The notes beneath the pieces were generated by a model, which saw nothing but the letters and a program-made list of their open reading frames with translations, was not told where the DNA came from and did no database searches. Made by a program: the position numbers and the translations under genes. A stretch of DNA of 64,000 nucleotides from Ralstonia sp. SET104 (lineage in GTDB: Bacteria > Pseudomonadota > Gammaproteobacteria > Burkholderiales > Burkholderiaceae), in the NCBI RefSeq assembly GCF_003851545.1, contig NZ_BHVX01000008.1:186001-250000 (forward strand). The letters run 5' to 3'. Below are positions 38,160 through 48,638 of this stretch, in pieces; within the stretch, counting starts at the first letter, position 1; each line of letters begins with the position of its first letter.

Positions 38160-39440
38160 ATGAACGCCCGAGACCCGCAACAGAACGCCCAATGGAATGC
38201 CCGCCGCCTGGCCGCTACGCCGCGCGGCGTTGGTGTGATGACCGACCGCTACGCCGAGCGCGCCGAGAACGCCCTGTTCTGGGACGTGCAAGGACAGCGC
38301 TACATTGACTTTGCGGCCGGCATTGCCGTGGTCAACACGGGCCACCGTCACCCGCGTCTGGTACAGGCCGTGCGCGAGCAGCTCGACAGCTTCACGCACA
38401 CCGCTTTCCAGATCGTGCCGTACGGTTCGTACGTCGAACTGGCCGAGCGCCTGAACACAATCACCCCCGGCACGCACGCCAAGAAGACCGCGTTCTTCAC
38501 CACCGGCGCAGAAGCGGTGGAAAACGCCATCAAGATCGCGCGGGCGCACACGGGTCGGCCGGGCGTGATTGCATTGACCGGCGCATTCCATGGCCGTACG
38601 TTCATGGGCATGTCGCTCACCGGCAAGGTGGTGCCATACAAGACGGGCTTCGGGCCGTTCCCGGGCAGCGTATATCACGTGCCGGCGCCGGTCGCGCTGC
38701 ATGGCGTGAGCACGCAGGATGCGCTCGATGCCATCGGCCGCCTGTTCAAGGCAGACATTGATCCGCGCCAGGTCGCGGCCATCATCTTCGAGCCGGTGCA
38801 GGGCGAGGGCGGTTTCTACCAGATGCCCGCAGACTTCGTGCGCGCCGTGCGGGCGCTGTGCGATGAACACGGCATTGTGATGATCGCCGACGAAGTGCAG
38901 ACCGGCTTTGCCCGCACAGGCAAGCTGTTTGCCATGGAGCACACCGGCGTGCTGCCGGACATCATGACGATGGCCAAGGGCTTGGCCGGCGGCCTGCCGC
39001 TGTCCGCCGTCACGGGTCGGGCAGAAATCATGGACGCTCCCGCCCCTGGCGGCCTCGGCGGCACTTACGCGGGCAACCCGCTGGCCGTGGCATCCGCACA
39101 CGCGGTGCTCGACATCATCGCCGACGAGAAGCTGTGCGAGCGCTCCGCCGCGCTGGGCGCACGTCTTGTCGATGCACTGAACGCCGCCAAGTCCAGGCAA
39201 CCACGCATTGCCGAAGTGCGTGGCGCGGGCGCGATGGTTGCTGTCGAATTCAATACGCCGGATGGCAAGCCCGACGCCGACTTCACCAAGCTCGTGCAGC
39301 AACGTGCGCTCGAAGCCGGCTTGCTGCTGCTGTCGTGCGGCGTGTATGGCAACGTGATCCGCTTCCTGTTCCCGCTCACGATTGAAGACGCGGTGTTTGA
39401 AGAGGGCCTTGCCATCCTGCAACGCGCACTGGAGGGCTGA
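38160..39440 (+). CDS. gabT: 4-aminobutyrate aminotransferase
   Basis: 426-residue class III aminotransferase that moves the amino group of GABA to 2-oxoglutarate, giving succinate semialdehyde. Motifs: [17 protein letters not shown], the PLP Asp in [13 protein letters not shown] and the Schiff-base Lys in [16 protein letters not shown]. It is followed 4 bases later by gabD, which completes the route to succinate. The ATG at 38160 gives the conserved [16 protein letters not shown] start. Confidence 0.92.
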   Translation: MNARDPQQNAQWNARRLAATPRGVGVMTDRYAERAENALFWDVQGQRYIDFAAGIAVVNTGHRHPRLVQAVREQLDSFTHTAFQIVPYGSYVELAERLNTITPGTHAKKTAFFTTGAEAVENAIKIARAHTGRPGVIALTGAFHGRTFMGMSLTGKVVPYKTGFGPFPGSVYHVPAPVALHGVSTQDALDAIGRLFKADIDPRQVAAIIFEPVQGEGGFYQMPADFVRAVRALCDEHGIVMIADEVQTGFARTGKLFAMEHTGVLPDIMTMAKGLAGGLPLSAVTGRAEIMDAPAPGGLGGTYAGNPLAVASAHAVLDIIADEKLCERSAALGARLVDALNAAKSRQPRIAEVRGAGAMVAVEFNTPDGKPDADFTKLVQQRALEAGLLLLSCGVYGNVIRFLFPLTIEDAVFEEGLAILQRALEG

Positions 39441-39444
39441 CACC

Positions 39445-40944
39445 ATGACCCACACCGATTTGCCGGGTGCACCGGCAGCACCGATTGCGCTCAAAGACCC
39501 GGGGCTCTGGCGCACGCAGGCGTTCCTTGCCGGCGCCTGGGCCGATGCCGACGACGGCGCCACGCGCGACGTGACCGACCCCGCTACCGGCCGCACCATC
39601 GGCACCGTGCCCGGCATGGGTGCGGCCGAAACACGCCGCGCCATCGAAGCCGCCCAGGTCGCGCAACGCGCTTGGCGCAAGGTGAGCGCGCGTGATCGCG
39701 CCAAGATCTTGCGCCGCCTGGCTGACCTGATGATGGAGCGCCAGCAAGACCTTGCCGCCATCCTCACGGCCGAGCAAGGCAAGCCGCTGCCCGAAGCTGC
39801 GGGCGAGATCGCCTATGCCGCTTCGTTCATCGAGTGGTTTGCCGAAGAGGCACGCCGCGTCTATGGCGACACCATTCCTTCGCCGCAGGGCGATCGCCGC
39901 ATCGTCGTGCAGAAAGAGCCGATTGGTGTGAGCGCGGCCATTACACCGTGGAATTTCCCCATTGCGATGATGACGCGCAAGGTTGGCCCGGCACTGGCTG
40001 CGGGCTGCTCAATGGTGGTCAAGCCTGCGCTGGAAACGCCCTACTCCGCGCTGGCGTTTGCTGAACTGGCTGCACGTGCAGGTGTGCCGGCGGGTTTGTT
40101 GTCTGTCATCACCGGCGATTCACAGGCGATTGGCGGTGAGCTGACTTCCAACCCCATCGTGCGCAAGCTCAGCTTCACCGGCTCGACGGCCGTTGGCCGC
40201 CTGCTGATGCGCCAGTGCGCGGACGACATCAAGAAGCTCTCGCTCGAGTTGGGTGGCAACGCGCCGTTCATCGTGTTTGACGATGCCGACGTTGATGCGG
40301 CGGTGGAAGGCGCGATGGTCGCCAAATACCGCAACGCCGGCCAGACCTGCGTGTGTGCCAACCGCTTCTACGTGCAACGCGGCATCTACGACGCATTTGC
40401 CGCCAAACTGGCCGACGCGGTGCGCGCGCTGCGCGTGGGCAACGGCACGGAGCCGGGCGTGCAGCAAGGTCCGCTGATCCACATGCGCGCAATGGACAAG
40501 GTGCGCCAGCATCTGGACGACGCGCTGCACCAAGGCGCGCGCGTGCTGGTGGGCGGCAAGCCGCATGCGTTGTCGGCACAGGGCGGCGCGTTCTTCGAGC
40601 CGACTGTCGTGGTGGATGCAAAGCCCGGCATGCTGCTCACGCACGAAGAAACCTTCGGCCCGCTGGCGGCGCTCATTCCGTTCGACACGGAAGACGAAGC
40701 CGTGGCCGCCGCCAACGACACCGAATTCGGCCTGGCCGCGTATTTCTACACGCGCGACCTGGGCCGCGCGTGGCGCGTGTCGGAAGCGCTGGAGAGCGGC
40801 ATGGTCGGCGTCAACACGGGGTTGATCTCGACGGCGGAAGCGCCGTTTGGCGGTGTCAAGCAATCGGGCCTGGGCCGCGAAGGCTCCAAGTACGGCATCG
40901 ACGAGTATCTGGAGATCAAGTACATCACCATGGCTGGCGTTTGA
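39445..40944 (+). CDS. gabD: NAD(P)-dependent succinate-semialdehyde dehydrogenase
   Basis: 499-residue aldehyde dehydrogenase. Cofactor and catalytic motifs are [32 protein letters not shown] (general base Glu) and [12 protein letters not shown] (nucleophile Cys). GabD-type residues and the position directly behind gabT identify succinate semialdehyde as substrate. The ATG at 39445 lies 4 bases after the gabT stop with GGAGGG overlapping that stop. Confidence 0.92.
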   Translation: MTHTDLPGAPAAPIALKDPGLWRTQAFLAGAWADADDGATRDVTDPATGRTIGTVPGMGAAETRRAIEAAQVAQRAWRKVSARDRAKILRRLADLMMERQQDLAAILTAEQGKPLPEAAGEIAYAASFIEWFAEEARRVYGDTIPSPQGDRRIVVQKEPIGVSAAITPWNFPIAMMTRKVGPALAAGCSMVVKPALETPYSALAFAELAARAGVPAGLLSVITGDSQAIGGELTSNPIVRKLSFTGSTAVGRLLMRQCADDIKKLSLELGGNAPFIVFDDADVDAAVEGAMVAKYRNAGQTCVCANRFYVQRGIYDAFAAKLADAVRALRVGNGTEPGVQQGPLIHMRAMDKVRQHLDDALHQGARVLVGGKPHALSAQGGAFFEPTVVVDAKPGMLLTHEETFGPLAALIPFDTEDEAVAAANDTEFGLAAYFYTRDLGRAWRVSEALESGMVGVNTGLISTAEAPFGGVKQSGLGREGSKYGIDEYLEIKYITMAGV

Positions 40945-41019
40945 CCCGGCGCATGACGGAGGATCGGACGCAATATCTGTCGCATTCCGGTGTGGTGATG
41001 CGTCCGCCGCCGCTTGCTC

Positions 41020-41025
41020 TATAAT
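41020..41025 (+). promoter_or_regulatory. -10 element of the metX promoter
   Basis: A perfect TATAAT lies about 214 bases upstream of metX with a poor -35. Initiation about 7 bases later gives a leader of roughly 205 bases, long enough for the structured elements downstream. Confidence 0.6.
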
Positions 41026-41070
41026 TGCCAACCTCTGGCGCGCCGATTTGACGACTGGCTTGCGGGCGCG

Positions 41071-41131
41071 CGGGAGTCTTCGTCACATGAATGTGGCTTC
41101 GGACTCTCATTACAAATGCGGCTAAAGAGGT
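41071..41131 (+). ncRNA. Candidate SAM-II-like riboswitch in the metX leader
   Basis: A stem GGGAGTC / GACTCTC (41072-41107) encloses a loop with a nested CACAT / ATGTG helix. The 3' side reads ACAAATGCGGCTAAAGAGG (41112-41130). It closely resembles the conserved SAM-II 3' segment, in which AAATG and GCTAAAnAGG form the pseudoknot and ribosome-binding region. metX-type genes are classic SAM-II targets and an intrinsic terminator follows. I could not confirm the pseudoknot pairing, so the class is tentative, but a structured cis-regulator is likely. Confidence 0.5.
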
Positions 41132-41185
41132 TCGGTCAGGACGCACAGGTGGAAAAGAGTCATTGCCTCACGTGCGCCACATGAG

Positions 41186-41228
41186 AACCCGATTGGTTGC
41201 GTCAACAGCGTTGCCGGTCGGGTTTTTT
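41186..41228 (+). terminator. Intrinsic terminator/attenuator just before metX
   Basis: AACCCGA (41186-41192) pairs with TCGGGTT (41218-41224); the stem extends inward through wobbles to GG / CC, and six T bases end at 41228. It lies only 10 bases before the metX ATG, so termination here would block metX. This position fits control by the upstream leader structure. Confidence 0.75.
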
Positions 41229-41238
41229 CTTTGGCGCC

Positions 41239-42465
41239 ATGACAGATACTCAGGCCGATCCAACAATCGCCGCAGACGCTGCGGCCACGGTCGATACGCC
41301 TCTTTCTTCGGCCAACGCAGCGGCACAGAAGAGCAAGCCAGCCAACGCCATCGGCCTGGTCGTGCCCGAACGCATGCACTTTGCCGAGCCGCTGCAACTG
41401 CGTAACGGCTCGCAAATCAGCGGCTACGACCTGATGGTCGAGACCTACGGCACGCTCAATGCCGACCGCTCCAACGCCGTGCTCATCTGCCACGCACTCA
41501 ACGCCTCGCACCATGTGGCGGGCGTGCATGCGGAAGGTGAGGTCGGCTGGTGGGACAACATGGTCGGCCCCGGCAAGCCGGTCGATACGAATCGGTTCTT
41601 CGTTATCGGGGTGAACAACCTCGGCTCGTGTTTTGGCTCGACTGGCCCGATGAGCCCGCACCCAGAGACAGGCGCCCCGTATGGCGCGCGCTTTCCTGTG
41701 GTGACGGTGGAAGACTGGGTCAATGCCCAGGCGCGTGTGGCCGATCGCTTCGGCATTCAGCAGTTCGCGGCGGTGATGGGCGGCAGCCTTGGCGGCATGC
41801 AGGCGCTGGCCTGGAGCCTGATGTACCCGGAGCGGCTGCGGCACTGCGTGGTGGTGGCCTCTACGCCCAAGCTGTCGGCGCAGAACATCGCTTTCAACGA
41901 GGTGGCGCGCAGCGCGATCCTGTCCGACCCCGACTTCCACGGCGGCGATTACTACGCGTACAACGTCAAGCCCAAGCGCGGCCTGCGCGTGGCCCGCATG
42001 ATCGGCCACATCACGTATCTGTCAGACGAAGACATGGCCGCGAAATTCGGCCGCGAGCTGAAGGCCCAAGACATCCGCTTCTCGTTCGACGTCGAGTTCC
42101 AGGTGGAGAGCTACCTGCGCTATCAGGGCGACAAGTTTGCTGAGTATTTCGATGCGAACACGTATCTGCTCATCACGCGTGCGCTCGATTACTTCGATCC
42201 TGCGCTGGCATATGGCGGCAACCTCACCCGCGCGGTGGCGCACACGCAGGCGAGCTTCCTTGTCATCAGTTTCATGACCGACTGGCGCTTCGCCCCGGCG
42301 CGCAGCCGCGAACTGGTCAAGGCGCTGCTCGACAACAAGCACCGCGTGACGTACGGCGAGATCGACGCGCCGCATGGCCACGATGCCTTCCTGCTGGAAG
42401 ACGCGCGTTACCACTCCCTGGTGCGCGCTTACTACGAACGTATCGCGCAGGAGATTGGCGCATGA
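41239..42465 (+). CDS. metX: Homoserine O-acyltransferase MetX
   Basis: 408-residue alpha/beta-hydrolase-fold acyltransferase that starts methionine synthesis. The nucleophile Ser is in [12 protein letters not shown], with the triad Asp in FMTDWRF and His in [11 protein letters not shown]. Acetyl- or succinyl-CoA specificity cannot be told by eye; many proteobacterial MetX proteins use succinyl-CoA. An N-terminal Ala-rich extension of 35 residues precedes the domain. metW overlaps its stop by 4 bases. Confidence 0.93.
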   Translation: MTDTQADPTIAADAAATVDTPLSSANAAAQKSKPANAIGLVVPERMHFAEPLQLRNGSQISGYDLMVETYGTLNADRSNAVLICHALNASHHVAGVHAEGEVGWWDNMVGPGKPVDTNRFFVIGVNNLGSCFGSTGPMSPHPETGAPYGARFPVVTVEDWVNAQARVADRFGIQQFAAVMGGSLGGMQALAWSLMYPERLRHCVVVASTPKLSAQNIAFNEVARSAILSDPDFHGGDYYAYNVKPKRGLRVARMIGHITYLSDEDMAAKFGRELKAQDIRFSFDVEFQVESYLRYQGDKFAEYFDANTYLLITRALDYFDPALAYGGNLTRAVAHTQASFLVISFMTDWRFAPARSRELVKALLDNKHRVTYGEIDAPHGHDAFLLEDARYHSLVRAYYERIAQEIGA

Positions 42466-43106
42466 CTACCCAAACGTTGAATGCGCTGAACCCTGCGGCA
42501 CCTTCCGCTGTGCCGAACATCCTGGCCGATCGGGCGGACTTTCGCGCCATCGCGCGCTGGATCGAGCCGCGCTCGTCGGTGCTCGATCTGGGTTGCGCAG
42601 ACGGGAGCCTGCTGAGTGTGTTGCAGAACGAACTCGACGTGCAGGCCTACGGCATCGAGATCGACGATGCGGGCGTGCTGGCTTCCACGCAGAAGGGCGT
42701 GCACGTGATTCAGCAGAACCTCGAAGGCGGGCTGGCGCTGTTCGAGGACAAGAGCTTCGACACGGTCATCCTGTCGCAGACATTGCAGACCATCCATAAC
42801 ACGGCGCAGGTGCTGCGCGAGATGCTGCGCGTGGGGCGCGAGTGCATCGTGTCGTTTCCGAACTTCGGTTACTGGCCGCATCGGTTGTCGATTTTCCGTG
42901 GGCGCATGCCGGTGTCCAAATCGCTGCCATATGAGTGGTACAACACGCCGAACGTGCGCGTGCTGACCATCCGCGACTTTGAAGCGCTGGCGCCCAAGGT
43001 GGGGCTGGTGATTCTCGATCGCGTGGTGTTGCACGACGGCAATGTGGTGCGGTGGGGCGCCAACTGGCGCGGCAGCGTGGCGGTGTATCGGGTGCGGGCA
43101 GGTTGA
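42462..43106 (+). CDS. metW: MetW methyltransferase-like methionine biosynthesis protein
   Basis: 214 residues with SAM-binding motif [15 protein letters not shown] and the MetW hallmark [20 protein letters not shown]. MetW accompanies MetX and is needed for full acyltransferase activity in some species; its own catalytic role is uncertain. The ATGA overlap with metX shows coupling and shared control by the metX leader. Confidence 0.93.
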   Translation: MTTQTLNALNPAAPSAVPNILADRADFRAIARWIEPRSSVLDLGCADGSLLSVLQNELDVQAYGIEIDDAGVLASTQKGVHVIQQNLEGGLALFEDKSFDTVILSQTLQTIHNTAQVLREMLRVGRECIVSFPNFGYWPHRLSIFRGRMPVSKSLPYEWYNTPNVRVLTIRDFEALAPKVGLVILDRVVLHDGNVVRWGANWRGSVAVYRVRAG

Positions 43107-43209
43107 TTGCCTCGGCATGCGTGCCCCTCGCCGGTGTGCTGGCTTGAGCGCACCCACGTGCATCAGGCCGGCGCGCTACACTGAGCCATCTTCCGGTGAG
43201 GAGCGCGCG

Positions 43210-43956
43210 ATGAGCAGACCAACCAAGCGCAGGGTTTCGCGCATGCTGCAGGCGGTGCTGATGGTGGCGATGAGCGCGGCTACGTTGTTCGCATTCGCCG
43301 CGACCTCGCCAGCGGATGCGCAGGGCGATGCCTCCGCCCTCACCCAGATCGCCATCGCGCACTACGAGAAGAACGACTTCGGTCACGCCTTCGACGAATT
43401 TGCCGAAGCTGCGCAGCGTGGCAACCGCCTTGCGCAATTCAACTACGCGATGATGCTGATGCGCGGCGAAGGTACCGTCGCGCGGCCGGAAGAGGCCGTC
43501 AAATGGCTGCGCCGCGCGGCCGATAACCAGATGACCCACGCGCAGTTTGCCTACGGCGAATTGTTCGAGCGCGGCGAGCTGGTGCCGCGCTCCCTGGAAG
43601 AAGCGAACAAGTGGTACGAGCGCGCTGCCACCGGCGGGCACATCGAGGCGCAGCGCGCGCTGGCCACCAACTACTTCACCGGCCGGGGCCTGCCGCGTGA
43701 TTACAAGCGCGCCTTCACCTGGTACAAGAAAGCCGCCGAGGGCGGCGATGCGCCATCGCAGTACATCGTCGGCAGCTACTACGAGCGCGGCGAGCCCGGT
43801 GTGGTGCCGCAGGATATCGAGCAGGCCAAGAACTGGTACGGCCGCGCCGCCGCCCAGGGCGACGTGGGCGCACTGGCCAAGCTGCGTGAGCTGGTGGAGA
43901 AGACCTACCGTGCCAAGCATGGCGACCCGCCCACAGCGGCACGTCAATCCATGTAG
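43210..43956 (+). CDS. Secreted Sel1-like repeat protein
   Basis: 248 residues with an N-terminal signal/anchor (MLQAVLMVAMSAATLFAFAA) and about four to five Sel1-type helical repeats, each with an AxxxYxxGxGxxxDxxxAxxWYxxAA pattern: FNYAMMLMRGEGTVARPEEA, LATNYFTGRGLPRDYKRAFT, YIVGSYYERGEPGVVPQDIE. Sel1 proteins scaffold interactions in the envelope. No partner gene is evident nearby. Confidence 0.82.
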   Translation: MSRPTKRRVSRMLQAVLMVAMSAATLFAFAATSPADAQGDASALTQIAIAHYEKNDFGHAFDEFAEAAQRGNRLAQFNYAMMLMRGEGTVARPEEAVKWLRRAADNQMTHAQFAYGELFERGELVPRSLEEANKWYERAATGGHIEAQRALATNYFTGRGLPRDYKRAFTWYKKAAEGGDAPSQYIVGSYYERGEPGVVPQDIEQAKNWYGRAAAQGDVGALAKLRELVEKTYRAKHGDPPTAARQSM

Positions 43957-44030
43957 TGCGCACACAAGGAAAACCGCCGGGCATGGCTTCATGCACCGGC
44001 GGTTTTCTTTGGAACGTGTTCAGCCGTTCA

Positions 44031-44225
44031 TCAACAGCAGCGGCCGACGCGTCCTTGGTAGCGTGCGTCCTGACGTTCGCGGAAGAATTCTTCGTACGTC
44101 ATGACGGTTTGGCCGGGATGGGTCTCCTGCATGTGGCGCACGTAGGTGTCGTAGTCGGGCACGCCGACCATCAGGCGCAGCGTCTGGCCCAGATAGCGGC
44201 CGAAGTTCTCAAGCTCTTCGCGCAT
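44031..44225 (-). CDS. ybdD: YbdD/YjiX family small protein
   Basis: 64 residues: [20 protein letters not shown], then [20 protein letters not shown] and [10 protein letters not shown]. This is the conserved YbdD/YjiX family, nearly always encoded directly after cstA or btsT, as here (8 bases). It is thought to be needed for the transporter function. Confidence 0.9.
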   Translation of the reverse strand: MREELENFGRYLGQTLRLMVGVPDYDTYVRHMQETHPGQTVMTYEEFFRERQDARYQGRVGRCC

Positions 44226-44233
44226 GCCGGTGC

Positions 44234-46288
44234 TCAGGCGCCCAGCGCTTCGTACGGTGTTTCGTTGGCGGTCGGGCGGCTCACGGCGCGCGCCTTGAGC
44301 ACGGTGCGCACGCCGTACCAGGCAATGCTTACCACCACCAGAATGAACAGGCCGCACAGGAATGCATCGATGCGGTCGTTCAGCACCACCTGCTGCATTT
44401 GCGCCATCGATTTGGCCGGGGCCAGGAGCTTGCCATCGGCAAGTGCGCCGGCGTACTTGTTGGCGTGGGCCAGGAAGCCGATCTTCGGGTCCGGGTCGAA
44501 CAACTTCTGCCAGCCGGCCGTGAGCGTGCAGATGAGCAGCCAGATGGTCGGCAGCAGCGTTACCCACACGTAGCGCTCGCGCTTCATCTTGACCAGCACG
44601 CAGGTGCCCAGCGTGAGCGCAATCGCGGCAAGCATCTGGTTGGAGATGCCGAACAGCGGCCACAGCGTATTGATGCCGCCCAGCGGATCGATCACGCCTT
44701 GATATAAGAAGTAGCCCCACAGCGCGACGGTGGCAGCCGTGGCGATCAGGTTGGCGACCAGCGAGTCCGTGCGCTTGAGCGCGGGCACGAAGGTGCCGAG
44801 CAGATCCTGCAGCATGAAGCGGCCGGCACGCGTGCCTGCATCCACGGCGGTGAGGATGAACAGCGCCTCGAACAGAATCGCGAAGTGGTACCAGAAGGCC
44901 ATCATGGCCTGGCCGCCAACCACTTGGTGCAGGATGTGCGCCATGCCCACGGCCAGCGTGGGCGCGCCGCCCGCGCGGGCGAGGATGGTGTTCTCGCCGA
45001 CGTCCTTGGCGGTCTGGATCAGCACGTCTGGCGTGATGACGAAGCCCCAGGTGGACAGCGTTTGCGCCACGGCATCGGGCGTTGCGCCCACGAGCGCCGC
45101 CGGGCTGTTCATCGCGAAATACACGCCCGGGTTGATGACCGACGCGGCCACCAGCGCCATGATGGCGACGAACGATTCCATCAGCATCGCGCCGTAGCCG
45201 ATGAAGCGCGCCTGGGTTTCGTTCTCGAGCAGCTTGGGCGTGGTGCCCGACGCGATCAGCGCGTGGAAGCCCGACACCGCGCCGCACGCAATCGTGATGA
45301 ACAGGAACGGGAACAGGTTGCCCGACCACACCGGGCCGCCACCGCCTGCAAACTGCGTGAGTTGCGGCATCTGCATCTTGGGCGCGACGATCAGGATGCC
45401 GATGGCCAGCGCCATGATCGTGCCGATCTTCAGGAACGTCGACAGGTAATCGCGCGGGGCCAGCAGCAGCCACACCGGCAGCACCGAGGCGATAAAGCCA
45501 TAGCCGATCAGCATCCACGTGAGGGCTTTGCCGTCAAACGTGAACAGCGGCGCCAGTGCGGCGCTCTCGTGCACGGCCTGCCCGCCGATGATGGCCAGCA
45601 TCAGCAGCACGAAACCGATGATGGAAATTTCGCCGATGTGGCCCGGGCGGATGTAGCGCACATACACGCCCATGAACAGCGCGATGGGAATCGTCGCGGC
45701 CACCGTAAAGGTGCCCCACGGCGAGCCGACCAGTGCTTTCACCACGATCAGTGCCAGCACCGCCAGGATGATGATCATGATAAGGAACGCGCCAAACAGC
45801 GCGATCACACCGGGCACCATGCCCATCTCGCTTTTCACCAGATCGCCCAGCGAGCGGCCGTCGCGGCGGGTGGAGATGAACAGCACGATGAAATCCTGCA
45901 CGGCCCCGGCAAACACCACGCCGGCCAGAATCCACAGCATGCCCGGCAGATAGCCCATCTGCGCGGCCAGCACGGGGCCGACCAGCGGGCCAGCACCGGC
46001 AATGGCCGCGAAGTGGTGGCCGAACAGCACGTTCTTGTTGGTGGGCACGTAGTCGAGCCCGTCGTTGTAACGCCAGGCGGGCGTCTTGCGGGTGCCGTCC
46101 AGGCCGAGCACGCGGTCGGCAATGAAGCGGCTGTAATAGCGGTATGCAATCAGGTAGATGCAAACGGCGGCCACCACCACCCACAGCGCGCTGACTGCCT
46201 CGCCGCGCGCAAGCGCAACGGTGGCAAAGGCAAACGCACCAAGAATGGCGACGGCCAGCCAGATCAGGTGTTGCCTGACGAAGCTCAT
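44234..46288 (-). CDS. cstA: CstA family pyruvate/peptide transporter
   Basis: 684-residue membrane protein with about 16 or more helices. It shows the CstA signatures [40 protein letters not shown] and [20 protein letters not shown]. CstA was first linked to peptide use on starvation and family members import pyruvate. The ATG at 46288 follows GGAGACC; an upstream in-frame extension is unconserved. It is divergent from a Cache kinase/LuxR regulator pair. Confidence 0.92.
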   Translation of the reverse strand: MSFVRQHLIWLAVAILGAFAFATVALARGEAVSALWVVVAAVCIYLIAYRYYSRFIADRVLGLDGTRKTPAWRYNDGLDYVPTNKNVLFGHHFAAIAGAGPLVGPVLAAQMGYLPGMLWILAGVVFAGAVQDFIVLFISTRRDGRSLGDLVKSEMGMVPGVIALFGAFLIMIIILAVLALIVVKALVGSPWGTFTVAATIPIALFMGVYVRYIRPGHIGEISIIGFVLLMLAIIGGQAVHESAALAPLFTFDGKALTWMLIGYGFIASVLPVWLLLAPRDYLSTFLKIGTIMALAIGILIVAPKMQMPQLTQFAGGGGPVWSGNLFPFLFITIACGAVSGFHALIASGTTPKLLENETQARFIGYGAMLMESFVAIMALVAASVINPGVYFAMNSPAALVGATPDAVAQTLSTWGFVITPDVLIQTAKDVGENTILARAGGAPTLAVGMAHILHQVVGGQAMMAFWYHFAILFEALFILTAVDAGTRAGRFMLQDLLGTFVPALKRTDSLVANLIATAATVALWGYFLYQGVIDPLGGINTLWPLFGISNQMLAAIALTLGTCVLVKMKRERYVWVTLLPTIWLLICTLTAGWQKLFDPDPKIGFLAHANKYAGALADGKLLAPAKSMAQMQQVVLNDRIDAFLCGLFILVVVSIAWYGVRTVLKARAVSRPTANETPYEALGA

Positions 46289-46434
46289 GTCGGTCTCCTC
46301 GAACCTTGGTCGAAGTTGCTGGATATGAATGCGGGATGTGGGCTCATCCCTGCGAATGGGTCCTGCCGACCATGGGCCGGGCGGCAAGGGCGTGTAGTAT
46401 TTGCCAGCCTTAGCACTCGCCACAAGCGGAGGAC

Positions 46435-46471
46435 TACGCAACATGCGTCCGTAGTTCTACGCAAAAGGCGT
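46435..46471. promoter_or_regulatory. Tandem operator candidates between cstA and the kinase gene
   Basis: TACGCAACATGCGT (46435-46448) and TACGCAAAAGGCGT (46458-46471) are direct repeats 23 bases apart, about two helical turns. The first contains the palindrome ACGCA/TGCGT and the second a weaker version. An ACTACG/CGTAGT inverted pair overlaps (46433-46455). The sites lie about 150 bases upstream of cstA and 65-100 upstream of the kinase gene, as expected for the neighbouring LuxR-type regulator. Confidence 0.5.
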
Positions 46472-46533
46472 CACGTTCAATCGAGACTGCGCCGCCACCT
46501 TGTGAAGCTGTCACGCAAGTGCGACGTTTTGCC

Positions 46534-47946
46534 ATGAAGCTCCGCCAGAAAATCCTGCTGCTCGCTGTCGCCCCGCTGACCATCGCCATGCTGGCGATCA
46601 TGCTGACCGTGCGGCATCAGTCGATCGCGCTGGCGCGGCACGAACGGCAACTGGTGGAATCTGCGTATCTGCAGGCCAAGGAAACCGAGCTGCGGTCTTA
46701 CGTAAAGCTCGCGCAGAGTGCCATCGCACCACTGCTTGCATCAGGCCGCAATGATGAGGCGACGCGTGAGGAAGCCATGCGCACCCTCGCCCGCCTCGAC
46801 TTCGGCACCGACGGCTACTTCTTCCTCTACGACCTGCGCGGTCGCAACCTCATGCACCCGCGCCAGCCCGAACTGGTGGGGCGTGATCTGTGGGGCCTGA
46901 CCGACTCGGGTGGCCAGCCCACCATCCAGAAACTGGTGGCCGCCGCGCAGGCCGGCGGCGGTTTTGTGCGCTACATGTGGGACAAACCATCCACGCACCA
47001 GAGCGTGCCCAAGCTCGGCTATGTCGAGCCGATTCCGCAATGGGGCTGGATGGTCGGCACCGGCCTGTACCTGGACGACATTGAACAGACCCTGCTTGAG
47101 ATTGATCTGCGCGCGCAAGCCAACATCGACCAGACCCTCGCCTGGGTCGTGGGCATTGCGGCGATCAGCATTTTGTTGGTGGCCGGCAGCGGTCTGGCGC
47201 TCAATGTGAGCGATCACCGCCAGGCCGACGCCAAGCTGCGGCAGCTCGCGCAGCAAGTGGTGAAGTCTCAGGAAGACGAGCGCGCGCGCGTCTCGCGTGA
47301 ATTGCACGACGGTATCAGCCAAGTACTGGTTTCGACCAAGCTGTTGCTCGAAACCGCGCACGGTCATCTCGAAAACGCGCCAGCACCAGACAAGGCGGCC
47401 AGCATGCTGCGCCGTGCGCTTGATCGGTTGAACGGCGCACTGGGCGAGGTACGGCGCGTGTCGCACAACCTGCGTCCCGCGCTACTGGATGATCTTGGCT
47501 TGGCCGCCGCGCTCGAACTGCTCGTGCGCGAAACGCGCGAGGCGCATGAAGACAGCCAGCCGGGGTTTGCGATAGCGCTCGAGCTTGTCGGCCCGCCCGT
47601 TCAGTTGCCAGACGCGTGCAACACCGCGCTGTTCCGTATCGCGCAAGAGGCCATCTCCAACATCGAGCGCCATGCCACGCAGGCCACGCGCATCGGCGTG
47701 CTGCTTGAAAACGATATCGATGCCGTGCGCCTGTCCATTCGTGATAACGGCCCCGGCTTCGACGTGGAATCCGTCCAGGTGGACCCGCAACACGGCATCG
47801 GCCTGCGCAACATGCGCGAACGCATGGCCGCGCTGGGGGGCACCTGTACCATCGTCTCCAGCCCGCACGGCACCGAGGTGTGCGCCGCGCTGCCGCATGG
47901 CGTTATCGCTCAACTGGCTTCGGCCCCATCGTCTCCGCTCGTATGA
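46534..47946 (+). CDS. Membrane histidine kinase with Cache sensor and HisKA_3 domain
   Basis: 470 residues. Two membrane helices (about 6-25 and 200-225) bracket a periplasmic Cache domain with ARLDFGTDGYFFLYDLRGRN and the PIPQWGWMVGTGLYLDDIEQ motif common to carboxylate sensors. The cytoplasmic part has an NarL-class DHp motif (RARVSRELHDGISQVLVSTK) and a HATPase domain (GIGLRNMRERMAALGG). Its stop overlaps the regulator start. Likely ligand is a small organic acid; adjacency to cstA suggests pyruvate, which is inference. Confidence 0.88.
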   Translation: MKLRQKILLLAVAPLTIAMLAIMLTVRHQSIALARHERQLVESAYLQAKETELRSYVKLAQSAIAPLLASGRNDEATREEAMRTLARLDFGTDGYFFLYDLRGRNLMHPRQPELVGRDLWGLTDSGGQPTIQKLVAAAQAGGGFVRYMWDKPSTHQSVPKLGYVEPIPQWGWMVGTGLYLDDIEQTLLEIDLRAQANIDQTLAWVVGIAAISILLVAGSGLALNVSDHRQADAKLRQLAQQVVKSQEDERARVSRELHDGISQVLVSTKLLLETAHGHLENAPAPDKAASMLRRALDRLNGALGEVRRVSHNLRPALLDDLGLAAALELLVRETREAHEDSQPGFAIALELVGPPVQLPDACNTALFRIAQEAISNIERHATQATRIGVLLENDIDAVRLSIRDNGPGFDVESVQVDPQHGIGLRNMRERMAALGGTCTIVSSPHGTEVCAALPHGVIAQLASAPSSPLV

Positions 47947-48587
47947 ATATGCATACACTCGCGCCAGTCAAACTGCTCCTGGTTGATGACCACCCGCTCG
48001 TGCGCGATGGCGTACGCGTGCGGCTTGAGGCCGTGCCGCATTTCGAAGTGGTGGGCGAAGCGGGCGACGCCGATGCGGCACTGCAAGCCGCACGCACGCT
48101 GTCGCCCGATCTGGCGCTGATGGACATCGGCATGCGTGGCATGAACGGCATCGCGCTCACCGAAAAATTTGCGGAGGAATTTCCAGAGATTGCCGTGCTG
48201 GTGCTGTCGATGCACGACAACCTGGAATACGTGCGGCAGGTGATCCGTGCCGGCGCGCGCGGCTACGTGCTCAAGGATGCGCCGGCCAGCGAACTGGTCG
48301 AAGCCATCGACGCCGTGCTGGCGGGCCGCCCGTTCTACAGCGCCCAACTGGCAATGCGCATGGCCGAGCAGGCCATCATGCCCACCCCGGTGGAGGCGCT
48401 CACCCCGCGCGAGCGCGACATCCTCGACGGTATTGCCAAGGGCTACGCCAACAAGCGCATCGCCGATGAGCTGGGTCTGTCGGTGCGCACGGTGGAATCA
48501 CACCGCCTGAACCTCAAGCGCAAGCTCGGCATCGAGGGCCAGGCCGAGTTGGTGAAGTTTGCGGTGGAGCTCGGCAAGGGCCGATAG
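47943..48587 (+). CDS. NarL/LuxR-type response regulator
   Basis: 214 residues. The receiver has LLLVDDHPLVRDG, phospho-acceptor Asp61 (LALMDIGM) and the Lys in GYVLKDAP. The C-terminal LuxR helix-turn-helix is LTPRERDILDGIAKGYANKR followed by SVRTVESHRLNLKRKLG. It overlaps the kinase gene by 4 bases (ATGA) and is the cognate partner. The divergent cstA is the most obvious target. Confidence 0.92.
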   Translation: MNMHTLAPVKLLLVDDHPLVRDGVRVRLEAVPHFEVVGEAGDADAALQAARTLSPDLALMDIGMRGMNGIALTEKFAEEFPEIAVLVLSMHDNLEYVRQVIRAGARGYVLKDAPASELVEAIDAVLAGRPFYSAQLAMRMAEQAIMPTPVEALTPRERDILDGIAKGYANKRIADELGLSVRTVESHRLNLKRKLGIEGQAELVKFAVELGKGR

Positions 48588-48638
48588 CGCCTTTCAGAAC
48601 CATCGCGCTGCCGTTATTCGTCAAGATAAGGATTTGCC

